Positions 27,345 to 34,939 of a stretch of 62,822 nt of DNA are shown here, piece by piece. The notes beneath the pieces are model-generated. The model ran no database searches. It saw nothing but the letters and a program-made list of their open reading frames with translations, and was not told the origin of the DNA. Origin of the DNA: DASYRM01 sp036004405 (GTDB taxonomy: Bacteria > Acidobacteriota > Vicinamibacteria > Vicinamibacterales > UBA2999). The stretch spans positions 1-62,822 of the forward strand of contig DASYRM010000145.1 of NCBI GenBank assembly GCA_036004405.1, given 5' to 3'. Position 1 is the stretch's first letter, and the number at the start of each line of letters is the position of its first letter. A program made the position numbers and the translations under genes.

Positions 27345-29078
27345 ATGAAGACGGGCGTAGCGGCGCTCGTTCTGCTGCTGCTGTCGGCATTCCCCGCGGG
27401 TGCTCAGCTCCGGGGCGTCAAGGCCGATCTTTCCGCCGACGTCGAGTCCGACGCCCGCGCCGGAAGGCGCGTCCGCGCCCTTCTCGAGGTGAGCGTTCCA
27501 GAGGGCTACCACCTCCAGTCGAACGCCCCACGTGATCCCTCGCTCATCGCCACCAGGCTGACGTTCCCGACGATCCCTGGCGTCCACGCCGAGGAAGTGG
27601 TGTTTCCCAAGGCGACCGACTTCAAGCTGGAGGGGCAGGACGAACCGCTCGCGGTCTTCGAGCGGCGCTTCCTCGTGGGCGTGCAGTTCTCGGTGGCGGC
27701 CGGGACCGCGGCGGGGCCGATCGAGGTGCCCGCGCGTTTCCGCTATCAGGCCTGCAACGACAAACTGTGCTTCGCACCAGTGACGGCCGACGTGCGTTGG
27801 ACGATCACGGTGGCGGGCGCCAAGGCCGCCGTCACCCCTCGCCAACCGGATCTCTTCAAGCAGATCGCGTTCGGAACCGGGGCGCCACCACCGCAGGAAG
27901 ACGGGCCCATCGTTTTCACGCCGGCGCCGCCGAACGTCTCCGCGACGCCAGCCACGCTCGACGACTTCACGGTGGTCGCCACCGCCGGCGGTTACATGAA
28001 CAGCGACGCGTTCCTGACCTTCATCAGGAACGCCGAGCAGGGCGTCAAGGAGCGCGGCCTGTTCGAAGGACGGGGGCCGCTCGCCATCCTGCTGCTCGTG
28101 CTCATGGGCGGTCTGGCGCTCAACCTGACGCCGTGCGTCCTGCCGATGATTCCCATCAACCTGGCCATCATCGGCGCCGGCGCCAAGGCATCGTCACGGT
28201 CGCGCGGCTTCGTGCTGGGCGCGGTGTACGGCGCCGCCATGGCCGCCGTCTACGGCATCCTCGGCGTGATCGTCATCCTCACCGCGGGGACGTTCGGCAG
28301 CATCAACGCCTCGCCATGGTTCAACGCCGCGATTGCCGTCGTCTTCGTTGCGCTGGCGCTCGCGATGTTCGACGTCTTCGCGATCGATTTCTCCAGATTC
28401 TCGCCGTCCGTCGGCACCGGCGGCGGCAGCCGGGGCTCGATCGCCCTCGCCTTCGGCATGGGCGCCATTGCCGCGCTGCTGGCCGGCGCCTGCGTGGCGC
28501 CGGTCGTCATTCAGGTCGTGCTCTTCTCGAGCAACCTCTACGCGCAGGGCCGCGTGATCGCACTCGGGCTGCCGTTCGTGCTCGGCATCGGCATGGCGAT
28601 TCCCTGGCCGATCGCCGGCGCGGGGCTGACGCGGCTCCCGAAGCCGGGCGCCTGGATGGTGCGGGTCAAGCAGGCGCTCGGCGTCGTGATCCTCGCCACC
28701 GCCGCCTACTACGGCTACCTCGCCTACGGGCTCTTCGCCGATCGTTGGGTGGACGCCGGCGAGGTGACGTCGAGCGTGGAAGCGCTGGTGAAGGACGGCT
28801 GGCACGCGTCGCTCGACGAGGGGCTGGCCGTGGCGCGGCGCGAGAAGAAGCCGGTGCTCGTGGACATGTGGGCCACGTGGTGCAAGAACTGCCTCACGAT
28901 GGACAAGACCACGCTCGCGAACCCCACGGTCAAGACTGCGCTGGACGGCTACGTGAAGATCAAGTTCCAGGCCGAGCACCTCGATGAATCGCCGGCGCGC
29001 GAGGTCATCGAGCGGCTCGGCGGGATCGGTCTGCCCACCTACGCCATTCTCAAGCCGGCCGGCACACACGGCGAGTAA
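27345..29078 (+). CDS. dsbD: Thiol:disulphide interchange protein DsbD
   Basis: A 577-residue inner-membrane protein that carries electrons from cytoplasmic thioredoxin to the periplasm. After the signal peptide come three parts. The first is the periplasmic immunoglobulin-like domain with its redox pair in QACNDKLCF (Cys137, Cys142). The second is a membrane domain with Cys264 in NLTPCVLP and Cys383 in GACVAPV. The third is a C-terminal thioredoxin domain with WCKNC (Cys513, Cys516). All three redox pairs are intact. The ATG follows the nuoG stop by two bases, so they are co-transcribed. Confidence 0.95.
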   Translation: MKTGVAALVLLLLSAFPAGAQLRGVKADLSADVESDARAGRRVRALLEVSVPEGYHLQSNAPRDPSLIATRLTFPTIPGVHAEEVVFPKATDFKLEGQDEPLAVFERRFLVGVQFSVAAGTAAGPIEVPARFRYQACNDKLCFAPVTADVRWTITVAGAKAAVTPRQPDLFKQIAFGTGAPPPQEDGPIVFTPAPPNVSATPATLDDFTVVATAGGYMNSDAFLTFIRNAEQGVKERGLFEGRGPLAILLLVLMGGLALNLTPCVLPMIPINLAIIGAGAKASSRSRGFVLGAVYGAAMAAVYGILGVIVILTAGTFGSINASPWFNAAIAVVFVALALAMFDVFAIDFSRFSPSVGTGGGSRGSIALAFGMGAIAALLAGACVAPVVIQVVLFSSNLYAQGRVIALGLPFVLGIGMAIPWPIAGAGLTRLPKPGAWMVRVKQALGVVILATAAYYGYLAYGLFADRWVDAGEVTSSVEALVKDGWHASLDEGLAVARREKKPVLVDMWATWCKNCLTMDKTTLANPTVKTALDGYVKIKFQAEHLDESPAREVIERLGGIGLPTYAILKPAGTHGE

Positions 29079-29143
29079 CGCCGCGCGTTCCGGGCGCGCC
29101 TCACGCGCAAACCGTAGCGGCCCGGCGTCCGTAGAGCGCGTAG

Positions 29144-29809
29144 ATGGATGACTTGCCGACGCTTCTTGCCGCTCTCGGGGCGGGTGTCCTCTCCACTGTG
29201 TCGGCCGCGGTCGTCCCGCTGGTTCCCGCGTTCCTTTCCTACGTGTGGAACCGCGGGACCCGTCAGATCTTCGCGTTTCTCCTGGGGTTTTCGCTGGTGT
29301 TCGTGGGGCTCGGGGCGGGCGCCACGACCATCGGCCAGACGCTGCTCGAGCACCTGACGCTCTTCGAGCGCGCCGCCGGCGTGCTGCTCGCGCTCCTCGG
29401 CCTGCGGGACATGGGCCTGCTGGGGTTCGCGAACGCGAGGTCCAACGGGGCGCCCGAGCCGACATGGCGTGGCGTCGCCGTATCCCTCGCCGCCGGCGGC
29501 GCGCTCACCTTCGGCTGGACGCCGCTCGGGGGCGCAGTGCTCGACCGGATTCTTGCAATCTCCACCTCGTCCGACACGATCGGGCGTGGTGTCGAATTGC
29601 TGTCCATCTACTCTGCCGGCCGCGCCCTGCCGTTGCTCGTCGCAGCACTGGCCCTCGGCGCGTTCCATCGACGCGCGACGGCGCACGTTGGACGCGCCGC
29701 GTCCAAGCTCATCTCCGGCGGTCTGGTCGCGCTGACGGGCGCGCTGATCTTCGCGGGTCTCTTTCCATGGATCGTGGCGAGACTCATCCCGCTCCTGCCC
29801 CTCGCGTGA
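29144..29809 (+). CDS. CcdA-like membrane protein lacking all cysteines
   Basis: A 221-residue protein with six hydrophobic segments that follows the CcdA/DsbD-beta pattern. Canonical CcdA has redox cysteines in LSPCVLPLVPAYLSY and FGWTPCIGP. Here the same places read LSTVSAAVVPLVPAFLSY and FGWTPLGGAV, and the protein contains no cysteine at all. It therefore cannot shuttle electrons by thiol exchange and may be a structural partner or a repurposed transporter. It lies 65 bases after dsbD on the same strand. Confidence 0.8.
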   Translation: MDDLPTLLAALGAGVLSTVSAAVVPLVPAFLSYVWNRGTRQIFAFLLGFSLVFVGLGAGATTIGQTLLEHLTLFERAAGVLLALLGLRDMGLLGFANARSNGAPEPTWRGVAVSLAAGGALTFGWTPLGGAVLDRILAISTSSDTIGRGVELLSIYSAGRALPLLVAALALGAFHRRATAHVGRAASKLISGGLVALTGALIFAGLFPWIVARLIPLLPLA

Positions 29810-29870
29810 TCGCGCGCGTCGCGCGCGGCAGTTCCCTGCTATCCTGTCCGAGGAGTTTCAGACTCATCTG

Positions 29871-31136
29871 ATGCACCGACGCGCGCTTCGCCACGGCCTC
29901 GTCGTGCTGCTCTTCGTCACCGCAGCCGGCGCGGCCGCGTTTGCGTGGAGCGTGGACCGGCAGCTCGCGACAATCGCGACCGCCGAGCACGGGGCCGACT
30001 CGCGTTTCGACACGCTCGTGCAGTCGATCGCCCGCTTCGACGCCACACAGCAGCTCTTCGATCCGGCGCGCGAGCCCGAAGCCGACTGGTTCGCCCGCGT
30101 CCGGCGCCTCCTGGCGGAGATCGAGTCCCAGGCCACAGGGCTGCGTACCTCCGCCGCATCCGCATCGGCCGCGCGCACCTTCGACGACATCACGGGGCGC
30201 GTGGTGGCCGCCGTCGCGAAGGCCGAAGAGAACCTGCGCGACGGACACGACCTGATGGCGGCCGATCTGGTGCAGGACGAAGCCAAACCCGGCGCCGAGG
30301 CGATGCGGGCTGCGGCACTCGAATGGCGCGCTGCCGACGGCAACGCCACCGAGACGGCGCGCGCCACTCTCGTCGAGCAGCTCTGGATGGTCCTTGGCGG
30401 CACGGCGGCGTTCTGGGCGATCGGCGTCCTGTTGCTCGCCCCGCGGCAGGCGGCCCGCGCACCAGCCACCTCCGCCAGCCTGTCGATCCTGGGCGAACCG
30501 GCAGGGGACGCGGCCATTGCCGCGCCCGCGGAGAACGTGCCGGCCCATGCCGCGGCGATTGGAGCCACGTCGTCTACGCCCGCGCGGAGCGCGGGCAATC
30601 AAACGCTGTCATCGAGCGAGGCGGAGCCGGCAGGGTCGGTCCGAGGCGGAGCCTTGCTCGATCTCGTGCCGGCGGCGGAACTGTGTGCCGATATCGCCCG
30701 CGCCGACAGCGGCGAAACGCTGGCGGCGCTCGTGGACCGTGCGGCGGACGTGATCGGCGCGGCCGGCATCGTGGTGTGGCTGGCCGGCGGCGAGGAAGAG
30801 CTGATACCCGCGCTCGCGCACGGATACGGTCCCGATGCCCAGGGCCTGCTGGGTGCGCTGCCCTTGTCCGAGGAGAACGTCACCACGCGCGCGTGGCACT
30901 CGGGCCAGCTGCAGTGGGTGGATGGCAACACGCGGTCGCGTGCGGCGCTGGCGGCCCCGATGTTCCAGGGGCCGCGCCGCACGGGGGTGCTGGCCGTGGA
31001 GTTGGCGAACGGCGCGGCGCCTGGCCCGCTGCCGCGAGCGCTCACGAGCATTCTCGCCGCGCAGTTTGCGACCGCGCTGACGCCGCAGGCAGCGCCCGCG
31101 ACTCCGAGCGAGCCGCTGGAAGCCACGGGCTCGTAG
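29871..31136 (+). CDS. Membrane-anchored GAF-domain protein
   Basis: A 421-residue protein. One membrane helix (residues 8-27), a helical extracytoplasmic region (30-165) and a second helix (175-195) are followed by a linker. The C-terminal GAF-like domain spans residues 265-405 (RAALAAPMFQGPRRTGVLAVELANG). No kinase, GGDEF or methyl-acceptor segment is present, so the output is unclear. The linker between the second helix and the GAF domain contains an in-frame palindromic element (30577-30655), read as ARSAGNQTLSSSEAEPAGSV. Confidence 0.75.
   Translation: MHRRALRHGLVVLLFVTAAGAAAFAWSVDRQLATIATAEHGADSRFDTLVQSIARFDATQQLFDPAREPEADWFARVRRLLAEIESQATGLRTSAASASAARTFDDITGRVVAAVAKAEENLRDGHDLMAADLVQDEAKPGAEAMRAAALEWRAADGNATETARATLVEQLWMVLGGTAAFWAIGVLLLAPRQAARAPATSASLSILGEPAGDAAIAAPAENVPAHAAAIGATSSTPARSAGNQTLSSSEAEPAGSVRGGALLDLVPAAELCADIARADSGETLAALVDRAADVIGAAGIVVWLAGGEEELIPALAHGYGPDAQGLLGALPLSEENVTTRAWHSGQLQWVDGNTRSRAALAAPMFQGPRRTGVLAVELANGAAPGPLPRALTSILAAQFATALTPQAAPATPSEPLEATGS
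30577..30655 (+). repeat. Palindromic element, family B copy 2, inside a coding sequence
   Basis: The hairpin GCCCGCGC-GGA-GCGCGGGC (30578-30596) is followed by CAATCAAACGCTG and two GAGGCGGAGCC stretches. It matches the intergenic copy at 10807-10883, which has the stem GCCCGCCC/GGGCGGGC. The stems differ by one swapped base pair. Confidence 0.75.
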
Positions 31137-31140
31137 TTCA

Positions 31141-31188
31141 GCCCTACCCGCCCTACCCGCCCTACCCGCCTTATCCGCCTTACCCGCC
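31141..31188. repeat. 9-base CCCTACCCG tandem repeat array
   Basis: Five to six copies of a CCTACCCGC-type unit, the later ones CCTTATCCG and CCTTACCCG. They lie between the convergent GAF-protein and PDZ-protein genes and end at the PDZ gene's stop codon. Confidence 0.85.
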
Positions 31189-32079
31189 CTAGATCGATCG
31201 ACCGGTGCGTACCGTCGGGCGCTCGCGTTCCGGCATCTTCGCGCTCAGCTTCAGCTCCTTCCGGTCGCGAGTCACGGTGAGCGCCAGCGAGCCTCCGGCC
31301 TCCGCGCGCCGTACTTCTTCGAGCACGTCAGACGGACCGTCCACCGACCTGCCGTTCACCGACGTGATGACGTCCCCGGCCTTCAGCCCCGCGCGGCCGG
31401 CCGGCGAGTCCATGTCGACCGAGGTGATGAGCACTCCGCGCTTCACGCCGAAGTAGTCGGCCAGCTGGTCGCTCACGCTCGAGAGCGCCACGCCGAGCCG
31501 GCCACGCGACCCGGTGTTCCACGCGCCAAAACCGCGGCCGCCGGGACCGTCGTAGCGGAATTCGAACCTCTGCGCCAGGTCGCGCATCTGCCGATCGAGC
31601 CCGCTCAGATCCGGCAGCGTGAACGAGGCCCGATCGTTCGATGGCGTCAGGTCCACCGTGCGGCGGCTGCCGTCGCGGACGATGGTGCTCTTCACGGTCC
31701 GGTCGTCCGGGCTCTCGCGCACCAGACGCGAGAGCTGGCGCGAGCTCCGAACGCGCTCGCCGTCGAACTCCACGATGATGTCGCCGGTCATGATGCCGGC
31801 CTTCTGGGCCGGGCTGCCGTTCTCGACCTGTGTCACGTACGCGCCCTGCGGCGGCGACAGCTTCGCCCGCTGCCCCTCCTCCGCGGAGACGTCCCGCACG
31901 GTCACGCCGATCGACCCGCCGATCCCGTCGATCTGAACCCGCCGCGGTTCGAGCCGCTGCACGCCACGGTCCTGGGCCCACACGACTGTCGGCCTCATCA
32001 CGCCGGCCGCTCCGAGCACCGCGACCACGAGACCGGCCACGACTGCGGCCAGTAACAGCTTTCCCATCAGCGCTTTCAT
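31189..32079 (-). CDS. Secreted or membrane-anchored protein with two PDZ domains
   Basis: A 296-residue protein. The ATG at 32079 is chosen because GGAGG lies 5 bases upstream and a hydrophobic signal/anchor follows (KLLLAAVVAGLVVAVLGAAG). The first PDZ domain covers about residues 45-140 (AYVTQVENGSPAQKAGIMTGDII) and the second about 195-280 (VLITSVDMDSPAGRAGLKAGDVI). These are the HtrA-type PDZ modules, but no protease domain is present. It may sense or scaffold misfolded envelope proteins. It is divergent from glnA. Confidence 0.85.
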   Translation of the reverse strand: MKALMGKLLLAAVVAGLVVAVLGAAGVMRPTVVWAQDRGVQRLEPRRVQIDGIGGSIGVTVRDVSAEEGQRAKLSPPQGAYVTQVENGSPAQKAGIMTGDIIVEFDGERVRSSRQLSRLVRESPDDRTVKSTIVRDGSRRTVDLTPSNDRASFTLPDLSGLDRQMRDLAQRFEFRYDGPGGRGFGAWNTGSRGRLGVALSSVSDQLADYFGVKRGVLITSVDMDSPAGRAGLKAGDVITSVNGRSVDGPSDVLEEVRRAEAGGSLALTVTRDRKELKLSAKMPERERPTVRTGRSI

Positions 32080-32134
32080 ACCTACCTCCGTCTGCCTCAC
32101 ACCTCTCTGACGGGGTCAATCGGGGAAAAGTTGG

Positions 32135-32149
32135 CATAATTCGCCCCTA
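32135..32149 (+). promoter_or_regulatory. Candidate -10 box, leaderless glnA start
   Basis: CATAAT (32135-32140) lies 8 bases before the ATG of glnA with no Shine-Dalgarno sequence. It points to a leaderless transcript. No -24/-12 element is visible here. Confidence 0.4.
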
Positions 32150-33483
32150 TGCCCAAGGACGACTCGAAGGCCCGCATTCTGGAGCGCGCCGAGCGGGAGC
32201 AGGTCAAGTTCATGCGGCTCCAGTTCACGGACATCCTCGGGTCCACCAAGAACGTCGAGGTGCCGGATCGGCAGTTCGGCGAAGCTCTGGACGGGCACAT
32301 CACGTTCGACGGCTCGTCCATCGAGGGGTTCGTGCGGATCGAAGAGTCCGACATGTACCTCAAGCCCGACCTGTCGACCTTTCAAGTCCTGCCCTGGACC
32401 TACGCGGGATCGGAACGCGTGGCCCGGGTCATCTGCGACATCGCCAACCCGGACGGGACGCCGTTTGCCGGCTGCCCGCGATCGACGCTGAAGCGCGCCA
32501 TCGATCTGGCGGCGTCGCGCGGCTTCGCGATGCGCGCCGGCCCCGAGGCCGAGTTCTTCCTGTTTCAGCGCCGCGATGGACAACCGACGACCGAGACGCA
32601 CGACTCCGGTGGCTACTTCGATCTGACGCCGGTCGATCTGGGCGAGGACGTGCGGCGGGAGATCGTCCGCTCGCTGGAGCAGATGGGATTCCACGTAGAG
32701 GCGGCGCATCACGAGGTGGCGCCGGGCCAGCACGAGGTGGATTTCCGGCACGACGACGCGCTGCTCACCGCCGACAACGTCAGCACGTTCCGCTTCGTCG
32801 TGAAGAACGTCGCCAGCCGTCACGGCCTGCACGCCACGTTCATGCCGAAGCCGGTCTTCGGCGTGAACGGCAGCGGCATGCACACGCACCAGTCGCTCTT
32901 CTCGCGCGGGCGCAACGTGTTCTACGACGAGAAAGCGGAGCGTCAGCTGAGCGGGTCATGCCTGCACTACGTCGGCGGGCTGCTGAAGCACGCGAAGGCG
33001 TTCTGCGCCGTCACCAACCCGCTGGTGAATTCCTACAAGCGGCTCGTGCCCGGCTACGAGGCGCCGACCGCCATCGCGTGGTCCGAGCGCAACCGGAGTC
33101 CGCTCATCCGCGTGCCGGTGGGACGCGGACCGAAGACGCGCATCGAGCTCCGCATGCCCGATCCGTCGTGCAACCCGTATCTGGCGCTGGCGGTGATGCT
33201 GCGCGCGGGGCTCGATGGGCTCGAGCGCCAGCTCGATCCCGGTCCGCCGGTGAACAAGAACATCTACAAGATGAGCCATCGCGAGCGCCGGCATCTGCGC
33301 ATCGACGAGCTGCCGGGCAACTTGAGCGAGGCAATCGACGAGCTCGAGAGGAGCGCGCTGATGAAGGACACGCTCGGCGAGCACATCTTCGACCACTACA
33401 TCACCGCCAAGCGCACCGAGTGGGACAGCTACATCCGGCAGGTCTCGCCGTGGGAAATCGAGCGCTATCTGAATACGTACTGA
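32149..33483 (+). CDS. glnA: Glutamine synthetase type I (alpha-like)
   Basis: A cytoplasmic enzyme that makes glutamine from glutamate, ammonia and ATP. The 444-residue length and the absence of the NLYDLP adenylylation-site motif point to the GSI-alpha (Bacillus-like) type rather than the adenylylated GSI-beta type. Signatures are FDGSSIEGF, the metal site GPEAEFFLF, the substrate loop VNGSGMHTHQSLF, and ATP-site residues in KPVFGVNGSG and YKRLVPGYEAP. Regulation is therefore expected through feedback or transcription rather than adenylylation. Confidence 0.96.
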   Translation: MPKDDSKARILERAEREQVKFMRLQFTDILGSTKNVEVPDRQFGEALDGHITFDGSSIEGFVRIEESDMYLKPDLSTFQVLPWTYAGSERVARVICDIANPDGTPFAGCPRSTLKRAIDLAASRGFAMRAGPEAEFFLFQRRDGQPTTETHDSGGYFDLTPVDLGEDVRREIVRSLEQMGFHVEAAHHEVAPGQHEVDFRHDDALLTADNVSTFRFVVKNVASRHGLHATFMPKPVFGVNGSGMHTHQSLFSRGRNVFYDEKAERQLSGSCLHYVGGLLKHAKAFCAVTNPLVNSYKRLVPGYEAPTAIAWSERNRSPLIRVPVGRGPKTRIELRMPDPSCNPYLALAVMLRAGLDGLERQLDPGPPVNKNIYKMSHRERRHLRIDELPGNLSEAIDELERSALMKDTLGEHIFDHYITAKRTEWDSYIRQVSPWEIERYLNTY

Positions 33484-33585
33484 CCCTTTGGGGAAGGGCC
33501 AGAACCGGCAGACTAAATGCGGAGGGACCGTGACCTTGAGCCGGCGATCGTGGCTTTTTTGGGCTGTTTTGATGATCGCGCCGGG

Positions 33586-33601
33586 TGGCAGGGCTGTTGC
33601 T
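33586..33601 (+). promoter_or_regulatory. Sigma-54 (-24/-12) promoter of the PEP-CTERM gene
   Basis: TGGCAGGGCTGTTGCT matches the TGGCA-N6-TTGCW form with the required GG and GC at correct spacing (GG 33587-33588, GC 33599-33600). The predicted start of transcription is near 33612. That leaves a 17-base leader holding the AAGGAG ribosome-binding site (33616-33621) ahead of the ATG at 33629. Confidence 0.75.
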
Positions 33602-33628
33602 AGGTGCGACGGCACAAGGAGAACCGTA

Positions 33629-34264
33629 ATGAGGCTGAGGCTCGTTCTTGCGTTTTCGGCGGCAATCACCGCCTTCGCTGTGGTGGCCGCGCAGGCCGCC
33701 CCGGTCCTGACCATCTTCAACAATCGAGCGGCATGGGAAGCGGCGGTGGGCTCGTTCTCCGAAGAGGACTTCACCGGCTTCGCCGGCACCTCCTACCAGG
33801 CGGCCCCGGTCGACGTGGGTGATTTCAGCGTCAGCATGTCCGGCAGCGACTTCGGTGCCGAGTGGCACAACGTCGGGCCCGTCTCCAGCAACAACGATGT
33901 CAACGGCTCGGCCCAGATCAACGCCGCCACCGGGGACGCCGGCGGCCTGACGCTGACGTTCGATTTCCCGATCACGGCGTTCGGCGCCAACTGGCAGGGC
34001 ATCTCGGACGCTCGTACGACCAGCGTGAACGTCGACGGCACGATCGTGGCGATTCCCAACCTGAATGGCGGCTTCTGGGGTTTCACGTCGGACACGCCGT
34101 TCACCAGCGCGTTCTTCTTCTTGTCGGCTGGCCCGGCGGATGGATTCGGCATCGACAACGTCGTCTATTCGCAGGCGGATGTCGTACCCGAGCCCGCTAC
34201 CCTGAGCCTCCTGGGCCTTGGGCTGCTGGGCGCTGGCATGCGCCTCCGACGGAAGGCTCGGTAA
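33629..34264 (+). CDS. PEP-CTERM surface protein
   Basis: A 211-residue exported protein. The ATG at 33629 has AAGGAG at good spacing and begins a signal peptide (MRLRLVLAFSAAITAFAVVA). A beta-rich, Gly/Asn/Asp-rich body follows. The C terminus is a textbook PEP-CTERM sorting signal: VPEPATLSLLGLGLLGAG, then a short hydrophobic end and the basic tail RLRRKAR. Such proteins are cut and attached by an exosortase and are linked to exopolysaccharide matrix. A sigma-54 promoter precedes it and a perfect palindrome follows as terminator. Confidence 0.93.
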   Translation: MRLRLVLAFSAAITAFAVVAAQAAPVLTIFNNRAAWEAAVGSFSEEDFTGFAGTSYQAAPVDVGDFSVSMSGSDFGAEWHNVGPVSSNNDVNGSAQINAATGDAGGLTLTFDFPITAFGANWQGISDARTTSVNVDGTIVAIPNLNGGFWGFTSDTPFTSAFFFLSAGPADGFGIDNVVYSQADVVPEPATLSLLGLGLLGAGMRLRRKAR

Positions 34265-34279
34265 GACCACCTGCACTCC

Positions 34280-34305
34280 GGGCCGCGCTCGATCGAGCGC
34301 GGCCC
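34280..34305 (+). terminator. 26-bp perfect palindrome after the PEP-CTERM gene
   Basis: GGGCCGCGCTCGA is followed directly by its reverse complement, 15 bases after the stop codon. A strong stem with no T-run; it probably protects or ends the transcript. The remaining gap up to 34576 has GC-rich short inverted repeats (CCGGTCACCGG) but no gene I can support. Confidence 0.6.
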
Positions 34306-34576
34306 ACTCTCTCCTGTCCTGGGCCACTGACACCGGCAGATGACGCTGCCGCCCACCGTGGCCTGAAACTCCTGGAAATCCGCGCGATCTAAGCCAGCAC
34401 TCCTGGGCACGCTCTTTGATTGTCCGGTCACCGGTCGCGCCGGACCACCGGGATGCGTAACCTTCAGGCAGGCGCTGGCATCGCCGCTTCCCGGCTTGCA
34501 CGTTCACGGTTCGAGCGCGACCATTGACACCGTCCCCGCTGCTCCACCCCCCGGACGGCGGTGAGGAGTGAACGCC

Positions 34577-34939
34577 ATGACGAGAACATCCGGCGGAGCC
34601 TGGCTCGCGCTGGCGCTGGTGAGCGCCTTGTGTTTGACGGGATGCGTGTCAGCCGTTCGCATCGCGGAGATCAAGACCGACCCGGGACGGTTCGACCGCA
34701 AGACGGTGCAGGTCACCGGCACAGTCACCGGCAGCTTCGGCGTCCCGCTCGTACCGTTCCAGCTCTATAACATCGACGACGGCAGCGGCGAGATCGCCGT
34801 GCTGGCGCGGTCGTCGCGCGCAGTGCCCGTGAAGGGGGCGCGCGTGCAGGTGAAGGGCCGGGTGGGAGAAGTGGCGTCGTTCGGCAGCCGCAGCGTCGGC
34901 CTGCACATCGAAGAACAGAGCCGGAAGAGCCGGTACTAA
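34577..34939 (+). CDS. Small lipoprotein with OB-fold-like domain
   Basis: A 120-residue protein with signal peptide and lipobox (LCLTGC near residue 22). The remaining 95 residues (FDRKTVQVTGTVTGSFG ... VKGARVQVKGRVGEV) have the beta pattern of a nucleic-acid-free OB fold, as in YgiW/BOF-like periplasmic proteins. The ATG at 34577 has GAGGAG 8 bases upstream; a GTG at 34568 is the alternative. Its stop overlaps by three bases the end of the convergent phosphatase gene. Confidence 0.8.
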   Translation: MTRTSGGAWLALALVSALCLTGCVSAVRIAEIKTDPGRFDRKTVQVTGTVTGSFGVPLVPFQLYNIDDGSGEIAVLARSSRAVPVKGARVQVKGRVGEVASFGSRSVGLHIEEQSRKSRY

